The notes below the pieces were generated by a model. That model saw only the letters and a program-made list of their open reading frames with translations. It was not told where the DNA came from and made no database searches. The position numbers and the translations under genes are program-made. Of a stretch of 64,000 bases of DNA, positions 10,259-23,074 are shown piece after piece (within the stretch, counting starts at the first letter, position 1; every line of letters begins with the position of its first letter). The stretch comes from Hyphomicrobiales bacterium (lineage in GTDB: Bacteria; Pseudomonadota; Alphaproteobacteria; Rhizobiales; Rhizobiaceae): the NCBI GenBank assembly GCA_900466945.1, contig UBNV01000001.1, positions 310,001-374,000 of the forward strand. Reading direction: 5' to 3'.

Positions 10259-10633
10259 TTATTCTGCAGAGCCCTCGGCAGCAGCGGCAGCAGCATCAGC
10301 GGCCTTCTGAGCCTTTTCAGCTGCGCGTTCCTGAGCCTTCTTGCCCGGCTTTGCCTTGTCCGGGTTGCTGCGAACTGCGCGCTCGGCGATGCCGGCTTCA
10401 GCCATGAAGCGCAGGACGCGGTCGGTCGGCTGGGCGCCCTTGGCAACCCATGCCTTGATGGCATCGGCGTCCAGCTCGATGCGCTTCTCGTTATCCTTGC
10501 CGAGCATCGGGTTCCAGGAACCGACGCGGTCGAGGAAACGGCCGTCGCGCGGCGAACGAGCGTCTGCAACGACGATCTGGTAGTAAGGACGCTTCTTGGA
10601 ACCACCGCGGGCGAGACGAATCTTGAGAGACAT
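10259..10633 (-). CDS. rpsP: 30S ribosomal protein S16 with Ala/Lys-rich extension
   Basis: Residues 1-85 are a standard S16 ([41 protein letters not shown]), an early 16S-binding protein. Residues ~92-124 add a Lys- then Ala-rich tail not found in the 80-90 residue form of most bacteria. It lies between the chorismate mutase gene and rimM and is separated from rimM by a terminator-like hairpin. Confidence 0.97.
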   Translation of the reverse strand: MSLKIRLARGGSKKRPYYQIVVADARSPRDGRFLDRVGSWNPMLGKDNEKRIELDADAIKAWVAKGAQPTDRVLRFMAEAGIAERAVRSNPDKAKPGKKAQERAAEKAQKAADAAAAAAEGSAE

Positions 10634-10699
10634 GTAATTACTCCTTGATGTTTTCAGTTCGGGTTGCCGTGGCGAACCCTGTTCTTGTTGAGGCCGCCG

Positions 10700-11020
10700 T
10701 CAGGCGGTCTTTTCGGTTGCACCACCATGTTCGGCGGCAATGGCTTCATGATGCCGGATGACTTCCTTGATGATGAAGTTCAGGAACTTCTCGGCGAAAT
10801 CCGGATCCAGATGCGCATCCTGTGCCAGGCGGCGCAGGCGGGCGATCTGGTATTCTTCGCGCGCCGGATCAGCCGGCGGCAATTCGTGGGTGGCCTTGAG
10901 CACGCCGACGGCCTTGGTGCAGCGGAAACGCTCCGCCAGCATGTGAACGAGCGCCGCGTCGATGTTGTCGATCGACTGACGGTAACCGGAAAGCTGTTCC
11001 TTGACGGACGGATCGATCAT
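10700..11020 (-). CDS. Chorismate mutase (AroQ class)
   Basis: A 106-residue all-helical AroQ-type chorismate mutase, which converts chorismate to prephenate for Phe/Tyr synthesis in the cytoplasm. Active-site elements are visible: R19 in YRQSIDNIDAALVHMLAERF, K42 in TKAVGVLKA, and the third-helix region. The ATG at 11020 is preceded by GGAGAG. A GTG at 11035 overlapping the ffh stop is a less likely start. It sits 11 bp after ffh and before rpsP, the usual rhizobial place for this gene. Confidence 0.92.
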   Translation of the reverse strand: MIDPSVKEQLSGYRQSIDNIDAALVHMLAERFRCTKAVGVLKATHELPPADPAREEYQIARLRRLAQDAHLDPDFAEKFLNFIIKEVIRHHEAIAAEHGGATEKTA

Positions 11021-11031
11021 GGGCGCTCTCC

Positions 11032-12603
11032 TCACTTCTTCTTCGGCAAGCCCGGAAGACCCGGGAAGCCGCCACCGCCGAGACCCGGAAGTTTCGGTCC
11101 ACCAAGACCCTGCAGGCCGCCTGCACCCAAGCCCGGCAAGCTGCCAGGCTTCATACCGGCGGCTTCTGCCTGCTTGGCGAGGGCTTCAAGCTGCTTCGGG
11201 TCCATCTTCGACAGGTCGGGCATGCCCATGCCGCCCATGCCGCCGCCGAGGCCCATCTTCGAAGCGAGACCGCCCATCATCTGCTTCATCATGCCGCCGC
11301 CCTTCTTGCCGCCCATGGCCTTCATCATGTCGGCCATCTGTCGATGCATCTTAAGCAGCTTGTTGATGTCGGAGGCGTCGGTGCCGGAACCGGCAGCGAT
11401 TCGCTTCTTGCGGGAATGCTTCAGAACATCGGGATTGGCGCGCTCGGCCTTGGTCATGGAGGAGATGATCGCGAGCTGGCGTTTGAACACCTTGTCATCG
11501 AGGCCGGCGGCCGAAATCTTGTCCTTCATGCCGGCCATACCCGGCATCATGCCCATGATGCCGCCCATGCCGCCCATGGCCTGCATCTGCTTGATCTGCT
11601 CGGCAAGGTCATTGAGATCGAACTTGCCCTTGGCCATCTTCTCGGCCATGGCGCGGGCTTTGTCCGCATCGATGTTCTCGGCGGCCTTCTCGACGAGCGA
11701 GACGATGTCGCCCATGCCGAGGATGCGGTCGGCGATACGGCGGGGATGGAACTCGTCGAGTTCCGTCATCTTTTCGCCGACACCGATCAGCTTGATCGGC
11801 TTGCCGGTAACGGCACGCATCGAAAGGGCAGCACCGCCGCGGCCATCGCCGTCCATGCGGGTCAGAACGAGGCCGGTGATCCCAACGCGTTCATCGAAAT
11901 TGCGGGCGAGATTGACGGCGTCCTGACCTGTGAGCGAATCGGCAACGAGCAGGATTTCATGCGGCTTGGAGCGGGCCTTGATCTCGGCCATCTCGATCAT
12001 CAGCGGCTCGTCGATATGCGTACGGCCGGCGGTGTCGAGAATGACGACATCATGGCCGCCGAGTTTCGCAGCCTGCACAGCACGCGATGCAATATCGGTG
12101 GGCGACTGGCCAGCGATCACAGGCAAGGTGTCGATGCCGGTCTGGACGCCAAGTTGGCGAAGCTGCTCCTGGGCGGCCGGTCGACGCGTGTCGAGGGAGG
12201 CCATCAGGACCTTCTTCTTCTCGCGATCCGTCAGGCGCTTGGCAATCTTGCCGGTCGTGGTGGTTTTACCCGAGCCCTGCAGACCGACCATCATGATCAC
12301 GACAGGGGCGGCAGCCATCAGGTCGACGCCGACACCATCGGTGCCCAGCATTTCGACCAGCTCGTCATGGACGATCTTGACGACCATCTGGCCGGGCTTG
12401 ATCGACTTCAGGACGGCGGCGCCAACGGCCTTTTCACGAACACGGTCGGTGAAGCCCTTTACGACTTCGAGCGCGACGTCGGCTTCGAGAAGCGCACGAC
12501 GGACCTCGCGCATCGCTGCCGAGACATCCGCCTCGGACAGGGCGCCACGGCCGGTCAGTCCATTCAGAATGGAACCAAGACGGTCCTGGAGGTTTTCAAA
12601 CAT
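11032..12603 (-). CDS. ffh: Signal recognition particle protein Ffh
   Basis: A 523-residue Ffh, the SRP GTPase that binds 4.5S RNA and signal sequences and delivers ribosomes to FtsY at the membrane. The N domain is residues 1-~95. The G domain carries GLQGSGKTTT (107-116) and further on DTAGR and TRMDGDGRGG. The M domain is full of Met-rich helices. A C-terminal tail rich in Gly, Met, Leu and Pro extends it beyond the ~450 residues of E. coli Ffh. The start at 12603 (MFENLQDRLGSILN) is the family start; a longer frame upstream is leader sequence. It heads the ffh-chorismate mutase-rpsP-rimM-trmD block. Confidence 0.97.
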   Translation of the reverse strand: MFENLQDRLGSILNGLTGRGALSEADVSAAMREVRRALLEADVALEVVKGFTDRVREKAVGAAVLKSIKPGQMVVKIVHDELVEMLGTDGVGVDLMAAAPVVIMMVGLQGSGKTTTTGKIAKRLTDREKKKVLMASLDTRRPAAQEQLRQLGVQTGIDTLPVIAGQSPTDIASRAVQAAKLGGHDVVILDTAGRTHIDEPLMIEMAEIKARSKPHEILLVADSLTGQDAVNLARNFDERVGITGLVLTRMDGDGRGGAALSMRAVTGKPIKLIGVGEKMTELDEFHPRRIADRILGMGDIVSLVEKAAENIDADKARAMAEKMAKGKFDLNDLAEQIKQMQAMGGMGGIMGMMPGMAGMKDKISAAGLDDKVFKRQLAIISSMTKAERANPDVLKHSRKKRIAAGSGTDASDINKLLKMHRQMADMMKAMGGKKGGGMMKQMMGGLASKMGLGGGMGGMGMPDLSKMDPKQLEALAKQAEAAGMKPGSLPGLGAGGLQGLGGPKLPGLGGGGFPGLPGLPKKK

Positions 12604-12619
12604 CGGCTCTTCCTTGCAT

Positions 12620-12639
12620 GGTTTCGGACACCCGAAACC
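12620..12639 (-). promoter_or_regulatory. Hairpin next to the ffh ribosome-binding site
   Basis: An 8-bp perfect stem with a 4-base loop (GGTTTCGG-4-CCGAAACC) ends 16 bases before the ffh start and directly before the AAGGAAGAG ribosome-binding site. On the minus strand it carries the same seven bases TCGGGTG that form the descending arm of the upstream terminator stem. Confidence 0.55.
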
Positions 12640-12674
12640 TCGGTCTTCTCCACGCGGAAAACAAGACGCAAAGC

Positions 12675-12710
12675 CAAAAAGCACCCGAGGGCGCAACGCG
12701 CTGTCGGGTG
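12675..12710 (-). terminator. Terminator-like hairpin in the ffh leader (possible attenuator)
   Basis: On the minus strand CACCCGA (12710-12704) pairs with TCGGGTG (12688-12682) around an inner GCGC/GCGC stem with loop GTT, followed by CTTTTTGG. It lies about 70 nt upstream of the ffh ATG and downstream of the best promoter candidate. No minus-strand gene lies upstream that it could serve. Confidence 0.6.
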
Positions 12711-12789
12711 TTGACCTCCGGGATCTCTTTATACCTTTACGGGTCCCGGTCGGCGGCTCGGAGTGCTTGTCTCGTCGCAGATTGCGCGG

Positions 12790-12818
12790 GATAAACAGGA
12801 AAATGGCCTGGAAGTCAA
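12790..12818 (-). promoter_or_regulatory. Candidate sigma-70 promoter of the ffh operon
   Basis: On the minus strand TTGACT (12818-12813) and TTTATC (12795-12790) are exactly 17 bp apart. A transcript would carry a leader of about 180 nt before ffh. A TATAAA (12733-12728) without a good -35 is a weaker alternative. Confidence 0.5.
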
Positions 12819-12910
12819 GCGAAGCCGCGATTTTCAGGGATTCGGCGCCGTTCAGCGATCTGTATCAACCCTATTGCCGTAGAATTGACGAAACCACATA
12901 TGGGTGAGCC

Positions 12911-13996
12911 ATGAACAGACGCAGCTTTCTCAAATGGTCGGGCTTCGGGCTCGTTGCCGCCACACTCGGAGGCCTCGGCATGCGTGAAGCACAGGCCGGC
13001 AACCGCTACTATTCCGGTCCCCTCTCGGATCATTTCGACGGCAAGACCTTTTTCAATCCGGGTGGTGAAGAGCCGCGTGGCTTCACCGATCTGCTCCGCT
13101 GGCAATTCGGCGGCGGGAAGATCGACTGGCCGAAGGCGGTGGCGGCAGCGGATTTCGTCACGACGAAACCGGAGCCACGTATCGAAGGAAGCCGGCTTGT
13201 CGTCACCATGGTCGGCCATGCGACGCTGCTCATTCAGACGGCGGGCTTGAACATCCTGACCGACCCCGTTTGGTCGGAGCGCGCGAGCCCCGTTTCGTTT
13301 GCCGGGCCGAAACGCAACAATCCGCCAGGCGTCGCCTTCGACGATATGCCGAAGATCGACATCGTGATCGTCACGCACAATCACTACGACCATCTCGACA
13401 ACGCGACCCTGAAGCGGCTGATCGAGCGGGACAACCCGCGCCTGGTCACGCCGCTCGGCAACGACACGATCATCCGCAGCGACGTGCCTCGGCTGCAAGC
13501 GGACGTCACGGACTGGGGTGACCGGCTCGAGATTGGCAACGACGTCATCATCCATTGCGAGCCCTGCCACCACTGGTCGGCGCGCGGCATGGGCGACCGT
13601 CGCATGGCGCTCTGGGCGGCCTTCGTTCTGGAGACACCGGGCGGCAAGATCTACCATATCGGTGACACCGGCTATGCCGAGGGCAAGCATTATCGCGAGC
13701 TCAAGGCGAAACATGGCGACATCCGCGTCGCCATCATGCCGATCGGTGCCTATGAGCCGCGCTGGTTCATGAAGGCGCAGCACCAGAACCCGGAAGAGGC
13801 GATCGAAGGCTTCCGCTTAAGCGGGGCGGCCTTCGGCATCGGCCACCATTTCGGCACCTTCCAGCTGACCAATGAAGGGATCGACGATCCGCCGAAGGCG
13901 CTTGTGACGGCCATGTCTGCGGCCGGGATCGGCAATGAGCGCTTCAAGGGCCTGCGCCCCGGCCAGCAGTTCGAGGTGCCTCTCACAAACGCTTGA
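12911..13996 (+). CDS. Tat-exported metallo-beta-lactamase-fold hydrolase
   Basis: A 361-residue protein of the lactamase_B_2 / NAPE-PLD-like group of metal-dependent hydrolases. The N-terminus MNRRSFLKWSGFGLVAATLGG has a twin-arginine motif (RRSFLK), so export in folded form to the periplasm is likely. The metal-binding motif HNHYDHLD is at about residues 156-163, followed by CEPCHHWS and HIGDTGYAEG with further ligands. Substrate is unknown; relatives act on phosphodiesters or lactones. A small GC hairpin follows the stop, and the TPP riboswitch of the next operon begins 55 bp later. Confidence 0.88.
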   Translation: MNRRSFLKWSGFGLVAATLGGLGMREAQAGNRYYSGPLSDHFDGKTFFNPGGEEPRGFTDLLRWQFGGGKIDWPKAVAAADFVTTKPEPRIEGSRLVVTMVGHATLLIQTAGLNILTDPVWSERASPVSFAGPKRNNPPGVAFDDMPKIDIVIVTHNHYDHLDNATLKRLIERDNPRLVTPLGNDTIIRSDVPRLQADVTDWGDRLEIGNDVIIHCEPCHHWSARGMGDRRMALWAAFVLETPGGKIYHIGDTGYAEGKHYRELKAKHGDIRVAIMPIGAYEPRWFMKAQHQNPEEAIEGFRLSGAAFGIGHHFGTFQLTNEGIDDPPKALVTAMSAAGIGNERFKGLRPGQQFEVPLTNA

Positions 13997-14003
13997 GGGG
14001 CAC

Positions 14004-14031
14004 GAGCCGCGTTGACACGGCTCACGCTTTT
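14004..14031 (+). terminator. Weak terminator-like hairpin after the metallo-hydrolase gene
   Basis: A 6-bp stem GAGCCG/CGGCTC (14004-14009 with 14018-14023) is followed by ACGCTTTTG. Its loop holds TTGACA (14012-14017), which could instead be the -35 of the thi operon, although no good -10 follows at 17 bp. Confidence 0.4.
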
Positions 14032-14051
14032 GACCACACTTCACGCATTCA

Positions 14052-14150
14052 CCAGGGGTGTCCCGACAAGGGGCTGAGATATCGCTACGCCGAAATGGCA
14101 GCGCGGTGACCCGTTGAACCTGATCCAGTTCATACTGGCGTAGGGACGGT
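14052..14150 (+). promoter_or_regulatory. TPP riboswitch (THI element)
   Basis: The aptamer consensus is present: CCAGGGGTG at the 5' side, the CTGAGA box at 14074-14079, and the GACCC...TGAACCTGATCCAGTT segment (14108-14130), closed by GCGTAGGGA. It lies 107 bp before thiC and will sense thiamin pyrophosphate and shut the operon. Confidence 0.96.
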
Positions 14151-14217
14151 GCGAGCGCTGCAAAAACGACGATTCGAAAACCCGAATCCCGTGGCGTCTT
14201 TCCATCATTCCGGCTGA

Positions 14218-17071
<2,854 letters not shown>

Positions 17072-17075
<4 letters not shown>

Positions 17076-17269
17076 AGCTCACGGTCAACGGAGAAGCCCT
17101 GGAACTGGATGCAGGCAACCTCGCCGATCTGCTCTCGAAACTCGACTACGAGGGCGACTGGCTGGCAACCGCCGTCAACGGCGATCTGGTTCACCGCAAG
17201 GAGCGCGCCGCCCATCCCTTGAAGGAGGGCGACCGGATCGAGATCCTTTCGCCCATGCAGGGAGGCTGA
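17072..17269 (+). CDS. thiS: Sulfur carrier protein ThiS
   Basis: A 65-residue ubiquitin-fold sulfur carrier. It ends in Gly-Gly, the group that is adenylated and then carries the thiocarboxylate sulfur to ThiG. The middle segment [24 protein letters not shown] matches the family. It lies between thiO (4-bp overlap) and thiG (1-bp gap). Confidence 0.95.
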
Positions 17270-17270
17270 G

Positions 17271-18047
17271 ATGACACTCGAACTCTATGGCAAGACAATC
17301 TCCTCGCGCCTCCTGCTCGGCACCGCGCGCTACCCCTCGCCCGCGATTCTGGCGGAGGCCGTGCGGCGATCGAAGACCGAGATCGTCACCGTCTCGCTGC
17401 GCCGGGAGACCGCAGGCGGCAAGGCGGGTGGTGCCTTCTTCCAGCTGATCCGCGATCTCGGCGTTCAGGTTCTGCCCAACACCGCCGGCTGCCACAGCGC
17501 CCGCGAGGCGGTTCTAACGGCGGAGATGGCGCGGGAGGTCTTCGGCACCACCTGGATCAAGCTCGAGGTGATCGGCCATCACGACACGCTGCAGCCGGAT
17601 GTTTTCGAACTGGTGGAAGCGGCGAAGATCCTCGGTTCCGAGGGCTTCGAGGTTTTCCCCTACACGACCGACGATCTGGTGGTCGGGGAAAAGCTGCTCA
17701 CCGCCGGATGCCGCGTGCTGATGCCCTGGTGCGCGCCGATCGGCAGCGCCATGGGGCCGCAGAATCTCCCGGCACTCAGATCCATGCGGGCGGAATTCCC
17801 CGACGTGCCGCTGATCGTCGATGCCGGCATCGGTCGTCCCTCCCATGCGACAGCGGTGATGGAACTCGGCTATGACGCCGTACTGCTTAACACCGCCGTT
17901 GCGAGTGCCGGTCATCCGGCTGATATGGCCGAGGCCTTTGCCAAGGCGATCGAGGCAGGACATATCGCCCATCAAGCCGGCATGCTGGAGCCGCGCGACA
18001 TGGCCGTGCCATCTACCCCCATGATCGGAAAGGGGGTCTTCGCATGA
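17271..18047 (+). CDS. thiG: Thiazole synthase ThiG
   Basis: A 258-residue TIM-barrel enzyme that joins deoxyxylulose phosphate, dehydroglycine and ThiS-borne sulfur into the thiazole phosphate. Lys97 in WIKLEVIG is the Schiff-base lysine. The phosphate-binding segments [11 protein letters not shown] and [10 protein letters not shown] are present. It follows thiS immediately and overlaps thiE by 4 bp. Confidence 0.97.
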   Translation: MTLELYGKTISSRLLLGTARYPSPAILAEAVRRSKTEIVTVSLRRETAGGKAGGAFFQLIRDLGVQVLPNTAGCHSAREAVLTAEMAREVFGTTWIKLEVIGHHDTLQPDVFELVEAAKILGSEGFEVFPYTTDDLVVGEKLLTAGCRVLMPWCAPIGSAMGPQNLPALRSMRAEFPDVPLIVDAGIGRPSHATAVMELGYDAVLLNTAVASAGHPADMAEAFAKAIEAGHIAHQAGMLEPRDMAVPSTPMIGKGVFA

Positions 18048-18649
18048 AGCTCGATCCCTTCTACCTGATCGTGGACAGTGCCGACTGGATCGAGCGGCTT
18101 GTGCCGCTAGGTGTGAAGCTAGTGCAGCTGCGGATGAAGGAGGCCGAGGAAAGCGTGCTTCGCCAACATGTTCGACGCGCCCGGCAATGCTGTGCCGACC
18201 ACGGCTGCCGGCTTATCGTCAACGACTTCTGGCAGATTGCCATCGACGAGGCCTGCGACTTCGTCCATCTCGGCCAGGAGGATCTGGCAACGGCCGATCT
18301 AGCCGCCATCCGCAGCGCGGGCCTGAAGCTTGGCCTCTCGACCCATGACGAGGCCGAGCTCGAAACGGCGCTGGCCGCCGAGCCTCACTATGTCGCCCTC
18401 GGTCCCGTCTATCCGACGATCCTGAAAAAGATGCCCTGGGCGCCGCAAGGCCTGGAACGGCTGTCGGTGTGGAAGGAAAAGATCATCCCCCTGCCCCTGG
18501 TCGCGATCGGCGGGCTTCGTCCTGACCGGCTTCCCGGTGTCTTTGCAGCAGGTGCCGACAGTGCAGCCGTGGTCACCGACATTACCTTACATGCCGATCC
18601 CGAGGCGCGAACCCGGGAATGGCTTGAAGTGACTGAGCCATGGCGTTGA
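18044..18649 (+). CDS. thiE: Thiamin-phosphate synthase ThiE
   Basis: A 201-residue TIM-barrel enzyme that couples HMP-pyrophosphate with thiazole phosphate. The family segments [48 protein letters not shown] and VAIGGL are visible. The ND-FWQ variant in place of NDR is typical of the rhizobial subtype as far as I recall. It is the last gene of the operon; thiD, needed to make HMP-PP, is not here and must lie elsewhere. Confidence 0.93.
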   Translation: MKLDPFYLIVDSADWIERLVPLGVKLVQLRMKEAEESVLRQHVRRARQCCADHGCRLIVNDFWQIAIDEACDFVHLGQEDLATADLAAIRSAGLKLGLSTHDEAELETALAAEPHYVALGPVYPTILKKMPWAPQGLERLSVWKEKIIPLPLVAIGGLRPDRLPGVFAAGADSAAVVTDITLHADPEARTREWLEVTEPWR

Positions 18650-18736
18650 CCATGGTTGCGCGGTTTTGGTCGCTCTACTGGTAATTCGGCTGCTTTTCCG
18701 CCATATAGGCTGAAAGTGCAGTTGTATGGAGTGACG

Positions 18737-19645
18737 ATGTCGGATCGGGTCGAATTCGCTGTTATGAACGGGCTTGGCAACAAGATCCTGGTCGTCGACA
18801 TGCGCGGTCGCACCGACCGGGTGACCCCGACTGCCGCAGTCGCGCTCGCCGCCGAACCGGCAACGGCCTTCGATCAGATCATGGCCATCCATGATCCCAA
18901 GGTCGGCGGCACCGACGCCTATATCGACATTCTGAATTGCGACGGCTCAAAGGCCCAGGCCTGTGGCAATGGCACCCGCTGTGTGGTGCAGGCGCTTGCC
19001 AGCGAAACAGGCCGCAAGAGCTTCACCTTCCAGACCATCGCCGGCATCCTGAATGCGGTCGAACACCAGGACGGGACGATTTCCGTCGACATGGGAAAGC
19101 CCGTCTTTGCCTGGGACAAGATCCCGCTCTCGGAAGAATTCCACGACACGAGCCGCATCGAGCTACAGATCGGCCCGATCGACGCGCCGATCCTGCATTC
19201 GCCCTCGGCCATGTCGATGGGCAATCCCCATGCTGTCTTCTGGGTCGATCGCGATCCGATGACCTATGACCTGGAACGCTTCGGGCCGCTCCTCGAAAAC
19301 CATCCGATCTTCCCGGAAAAGGCCAACATCACGCTGGCCCAGGTCACCTCGAAGACATCAATGGTGACGCGGACCTGGGAACGCGGCGCCGGCCTGACGC
19401 TCGCCTGCGGCTCGGCTGCCTGTGCCGCTGGCGTGTCCGCTGCGCGTACAGGCCGCACTGAACGCAAGGTGACGATCACGGTGGCGTCGAGCCCCAATCG
19501 CGGCACGTTGACCATCGATTGGCGCGCCGACGACAAGGTCGTCATGACAGGCCCCGCCGAGTGGGAATGGTCCGGCATGGTTGATCCGGCAACCGGGGAC
19601 TGGGAACGTGACGAGAGCGGGCAGGCAGAGGCCGCGACCCCGTGA
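18737..19645 (+). CDS. dapF: Diaminopimelate epimerase
   Basis: A 302-residue PLP-independent epimerase that makes meso-diaminopimelate for lysine and peptidoglycan. The two catalytic cysteines are Cys76 (ACGNGTRC) and Cys224 (ACGSAACA), one on each half of the pseudo-symmetric fold. The ATG at 18737 ([15 protein letters not shown]) is preceded by GGAG and is preferred to an upstream in-frame start. Its stop overlaps mtaB (GTGA). Confidence 0.97.
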   Translation: MSDRVEFAVMNGLGNKILVVDMRGRTDRVTPTAAVALAAEPATAFDQIMAIHDPKVGGTDAYIDILNCDGSKAQACGNGTRCVVQALASETGRKSFTFQTIAGILNAVEHQDGTISVDMGKPVFAWDKIPLSEEFHDTSRIELQIGPIDAPILHSPSAMSMGNPHAVFWVDRDPMTYDLERFGPLLENHPIFPEKANITLAQVTSKTSMVTRTWERGAGLTLACGSAACAAGVSAARTGRTERKVTITVASSPNRGTLTIDWRADDKVVMTGPAEWEWSGMVDPATGDWERDESGQAEAATP

Positions 19646-20934
19646 TCTGTGAACAGAAAGGTGCCGTCGAAGTGATCACCTTCGGCTGTCGCCTCAACAC
19701 CTATGAATCCGAAATCATGAAAGCTGAAGCCGCCAAGGCCGGCCTCGACAACGCGATCCTGGTCAATACGTGTGCGGTCACCTCCGAAGCCGTACGCCAG
19801 GCCCGCCAGGCGATCCGCCGGGCGAGGCGGGAAAACCCTGAAGCGCGTATCATTGTCACCGGCTGCGCTGCCCAGACGGAAGCGCAAAACTTCGCTGCCA
19901 TGCCCGAGGTTGATGCTGTCCTTGGCAACGAGGAGAAGCTGAAGGCCGAGCACTATCGCCGCCTGCCGGATTTCGGTGTCTCGGCGGAAGAAAAGGTTGC
20001 CGTCAACGACATCATGAGCGTGACCGAGACGGCCCCGCAGATGGTGGCGCATATCGACGGCCATGTGCGCGGCTTCCTGCAGGTGCAGAATGGCTGCGAT
20101 CACCGCTGCACCTTCTGCATCATCCCCTATGGCCGCGGCAATTCGCGCTCCGTGCCGATGGGCGCCGTCGTAGACCACGCGCGCAAGCTCGTCGAAAACG
20201 GCTATCGTGAGATCGTGCTGACCGGGGTTGATGCGACGAGTTACGGCGCAGACCTGCCCGGCAATCCGACGCTCGGCCTTCTCGCCAAGACACTGCTGAA
20301 ACAGGTGCCGGAGATCCTTAGGCTTCGCCTCTCCTCGATCGACAGTATCGAGGCGGATAGCCATCTGTTCGACCTGATCGCCGATGAGCCGCGTTTCATG
20401 CCGCATCTACATCTGTCGCTGCAGCATGGCGACGACATGATCCTGAAGCGGATGAAGCGGCGGCATTCGCGCGCCGATGCCATTGCCTTTGCGGAACAGG
20501 TGCGGAGCCTGCGCCCCGGCTTTGCCTTTGGCGCCGACATGATCGCCGGTTTTCCGACGGAGACCGAGGACATGGCGGCAAACTCCGCACGCCTTGCCGA
20601 GGAGATCGGCATTGCGCACCTTCATGTCTTCCCATACAGCCCACGTCCCGGCACACCGGCCGCCCGTATGCCGCAGCTCGAGCGAGCGCTGGTCAAGGCA
20701 AGGGCCGCAGAGCTCCGCGCGGTGGCTGAAAGATTGCAGGCTGTGCATCTGGCTTCGCATGTCGGCACCCGCCAGAAGCTGCTGGTCGAGCGCAATGAAA
20801 TGGCGCATACGGAAGACTTCACCCTCGTCGCAGCACCCGGCATGAACCCCGGCAGCCTCGTCGAGGTCTCGATCGGCGGCCACACTGGCCGCCATCTGAC
20901 GATTGCATCGGCAGCGGCGAGCGCGGCTGCCTGA
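19642..20934 (+). CDS. mtaB: tRNA t6A37 methylthiotransferase MtaB
   Basis: A 430-residue radical-SAM methylthiotransferase that converts t6A37 to ms2t6A37 in tRNAs. The N-terminal UPF0004 domain holds the auxiliary-cluster ligands Cys16, Cys44 and Cys75. The radical-SAM cluster is Cys152, Cys156 and Cys159 (GCDHRCTFC). The following core segment and the C-terminal TRAM-like region are complete. The start is GTG, overlapping the dapF stop, so translation is coupled. The dapF-mtaB-ftsY order is conserved among rhizobia. Confidence 0.95.
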   Translation: MICEQKGAVEVITFGCRLNTYESEIMKAEAAKAGLDNAILVNTCAVTSEAVRQARQAIRRARRENPEARIIVTGCAAQTEAQNFAAMPEVDAVLGNEEKLKAEHYRRLPDFGVSAEEKVAVNDIMSVTETAPQMVAHIDGHVRGFLQVQNGCDHRCTFCIIPYGRGNSRSVPMGAVVDHARKLVENGYREIVLTGVDATSYGADLPGNPTLGLLAKTLLKQVPEILRLRLSSIDSIEADSHLFDLIADEPRFMPHLHLSLQHGDDMILKRMKRRHSRADAIAFAEQVRSLRPGFAFGADMIAGFPTETEDMAANSARLAEEIGIAHLHVFPYSPRPGTPAARMPQLERALVKARAAELRAVAERLQAVHLASHVGTRQKLLVERNEMAHTEDFTLVAAPGMNPGSLVEVSIGGHTGRHLTIASAAASAAA

Positions 20935-20953
20935 CACACGGAATTGAGTGACC

Positions 20954-22405
20954 ATGGCCCTCGGCTTCATCAAGAAAGTCTTCACCTTCGGCAAGGAGAA
21001 GCCGGCTCAGACGGCGCCCGATGCCGTTGAAGACAAAACGTCGGCGTCCAAGATCGAATCCGAGGCCCCGGCAGGAAGCGCATCTGACGACCTTCTGGCA
21101 GATTTGCCGTTGGCTGACGATCCGGTCCTTCCTGAGGAAATGGACACGGCTGGGGGGCCGGCACCTGATCTCGAAGAAGAGCAAGCGGAGCCTGGTGAAT
21201 CTGAACCGACGATCGTAAGTGCTGTCGATCTCGACATGGTGCCACTGGAGCTTCTGCAGGCGGAAGAGTCCATCGATAAGGGCGACATTGCCGATAATCC
21301 CGAGTCGGTCGATGCCCCGACGCCGATCTTACGCGAAAATCCGATCCAGCCCGCAGATGTATCGCAGGGCGTCATCGTTGAAGCCGCTGATCCAGCGGAA
21401 ACACGCGCGCCAACCGCCCTGCCCAAGGGGTTTGCCGCTGCCGAGAGTTTGCCGGTCCAGCCGGTGGCTGCGGCTCCGCAGGTCAAACAAACCTGGTTTC
21501 AGCGGCTGACCGCCGGCCTCTTCCGCACCTCGTCGCAACTGACAGGCCAGATCACCGCGCTCTTCACCAAGCGCAAGCTCGATGACGAGACGTTGGAGGA
21601 ACTGGAGGACCTGCTAATCCAGGCCGACCTCGGCGTCGAGACCGCGCTTCGCGTCACCGATACGCTGGCCTCCGAGCGCTACGGCAAGGATGTGACCGGC
21701 GAGGATGTCACCAAGATCATGGCGGCCGAGATCGTCAAGGTCCTGAAACCGGTCGCCAAACCGCTCGCTCTCGATCTCAGCCATAAGCCGCATGTCATTC
21801 TCGTCGTTGGTGTCAACGGCACGGGCAAGACGACGACCATCGGCAAGCTGGCCGCCAAGCTCTCGGGCTCGGGGCTGAAGGTGATGCTGGCAGCCGGCGA
21901 TACCTTCCGTGCAGCCGCCATCGAGCAGCTGAAGATCTGGGCCGACCGCACCGGCTCGACCTTCATCGGCACCAAACTCGGCGCCGATGCCGCAGGCCTT
22001 GCCTATGAAGCCTTTGAAAAAGCCAAGGCCGACAAAGCCGACGTCCTGATCATCGACACCGCCGGCCGCCTGCAGAACAAGGCGGAGCTCATGGCGGAAC
22101 TCGAAAAGATTGTCCGCGTTCTCGGCAAGCTCGACCCGGATGCACCGCACACCGTGCTGCAGACGCTCGACGCGACGACAGGCCAGAACGCCCTCCAGCA
22201 GGTCGAGATCTTCCGCAATGTGGCGGGCGTGAACGGCCTGATCATGACCAAGCTCGATGGCACGGCGCGCGGCGGCATTCTCGTCGCCATCGCCGCCAAG
22301 CATAAGCTGCCCGTCTATTTCATCGGCGTCGGCGAAGGCATCGACGACCTCGAACCCTTCGAGGCGGAAGACTTCGCCAGCGCCATTGCCGGCATCGCGC
22401 GCTGA
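20954..22405 (+). CDS. ftsY: SRP receptor FtsY
   Basis: A 483-residue FtsY, the membrane-associated GTPase that docks SRP-ribosome complexes on the translocon. Residues ~20-175 are a long acidic, low-complexity A region. The N domain begins near residue 178 ([16 protein letters not shown]). The G domain has [15 protein letters not shown] starting at residue 286, then [16 protein letters not shown] and [10 protein letters not shown]. The ATG at 20954 is preferred to the GTG 6 bp earlier. It shares the window with its partner gene ffh. Confidence 0.97.
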   Translation: MALGFIKKVFTFGKEKPAQTAPDAVEDKTSASKIESEAPAGSASDDLLADLPLADDPVLPEEMDTAGGPAPDLEEEQAEPGESEPTIVSAVDLDMVPLELLQAEESIDKGDIADNPESVDAPTPILRENPIQPADVSQGVIVEAADPAETRAPTALPKGFAAAESLPVQPVAAAPQVKQTWFQRLTAGLFRTSSQLTGQITALFTKRKLDDETLEELEDLLIQADLGVETALRVTDTLASERYGKDVTGEDVTKIMAAEIVKVLKPVAKPLALDLSHKPHVILVVGVNGTGKTTTIGKLAAKLSGSGLKVMLAAGDTFRAAAIEQLKIWADRTGSTFIGTKLGADAAGLAYEAFEKAKADKADVLIIDTAGRLQNKAELMAELEKIVRVLGKLDPDAPHTVLQTLDATTGQNALQQVEIFRNVAGVNGLIMTKLDGTARGGILVAIAAKHKLPVYFIGVGEGIDDLEPFEAEDFASAIAGIAR

Positions 22406-22432
22406 GCGCCGGAAACATTAGGAAACGACACC

Positions 22433-23074
22433 ATGTCGGATACATCCACCGATACCCATGCCTCCAAGGCCGAACGCCAGAACCCGCTGTTGAAAATGGC
22501 GCTCGAACTCGGGCCGCTCCTGATCTTCTTCTTTGGAAACCTGCGCGGCGAGTGGCTGGCGAAGACCTTTCCTGGGCTGACTGCGATTGGCGGACCGCTC
22601 TTGATCGCGACCGCCCTCTTTATGGCCGCGACCGTGCTGTCGTTGATCATCTCCAAGATCGTTTTCAAGCACTTGCCGGTCATGCCCTTCGTCTCGGGGA
22701 TCGTCGTCATGGTCTTCGGCGGCCTGTCGATCTGGCTCCAAGACGAAACCTTCATCAAGATGAAGCCGACCATCGTCAACGCGCTCTTCGGCGTCACGCT
22801 GCTCGGTGGCCTCGCCTTCGGCACATCGCTTCTGGGCTATGTCTTCAACGCAGCCTTCCAGCTGGATGCAGAAGGCTGGCGCAAACTAACGCTGCGCTGG
22901 GGCATCTTCTTCCTCTTCCTCGCGGTGCTGAACGAGGTCGTCTGGCGCAACTTCTCGGATGATGTCTGGGTCAGCTTCAAGGTCTGGGGCACGATGCCGA
23001 TCACCATCCTCTTCACGCTGGCGCAGATGCCACTGATCATGAAGCATTCGCTGGAAGAGAAGGAACCGAAATGA
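22433..23074 (+). CDS. yciB: Inner-membrane protein YciB (septation protein A family)
   Basis: A 213-residue integral membrane protein with five to six helices, of the YciB/IspA family, linked to envelope maintenance and septation. The motifs [23 protein letters not shown] and [36 protein letters not shown] C-terminal part are diagnostic. It follows ftsY by 27 bp and overlaps the DUF2585 gene by 4 bp. The molecular role is not well established. Confidence 0.93.
   Translation: MSDTSTDTHASKAERQNPLLKMALELGPLLIFFFGNLRGEWLAKTFPGLTAIGGPLLIATALFMAATVLSLIISKIVFKHLPVMPFVSGIVVMVFGGLSIWLQDETFIKMKPTIVNALFGVTLLGGLAFGTSLLGYVFNAAFQLDAEGWRKLTLRWGIFFLFLAVLNEVVWRNFSDDVWVSFKVWGTMPITILFTLAQMPLIMKHSLEEKEPK

Larger units (their letters stand above)
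12604..12910. other. ffh leader region and divergent gap
   Basis: This 307-bp gap between ffh (minus) and the metallo-hydrolase gene (plus) has no gene. It holds the candidate ffh promoter (12790-12818), a terminator-like hairpin inside the ffh leader (12675-12710), and a second perfect hairpin next to the ffh ribosome-binding site (12620-12639). A further short inverted pair, CCGGGA/TCCCGG, lies between promoter and terminator. Confidence 0.65.

Noticed and set aside
12675..12818. 4.5S (SRP) RNA gene in the ffh leader
   Set aside because: The length would fit, but the conserved GGAA-loop and asymmetric-loop sequence of bacterial SRP RNA is missing on both strands.
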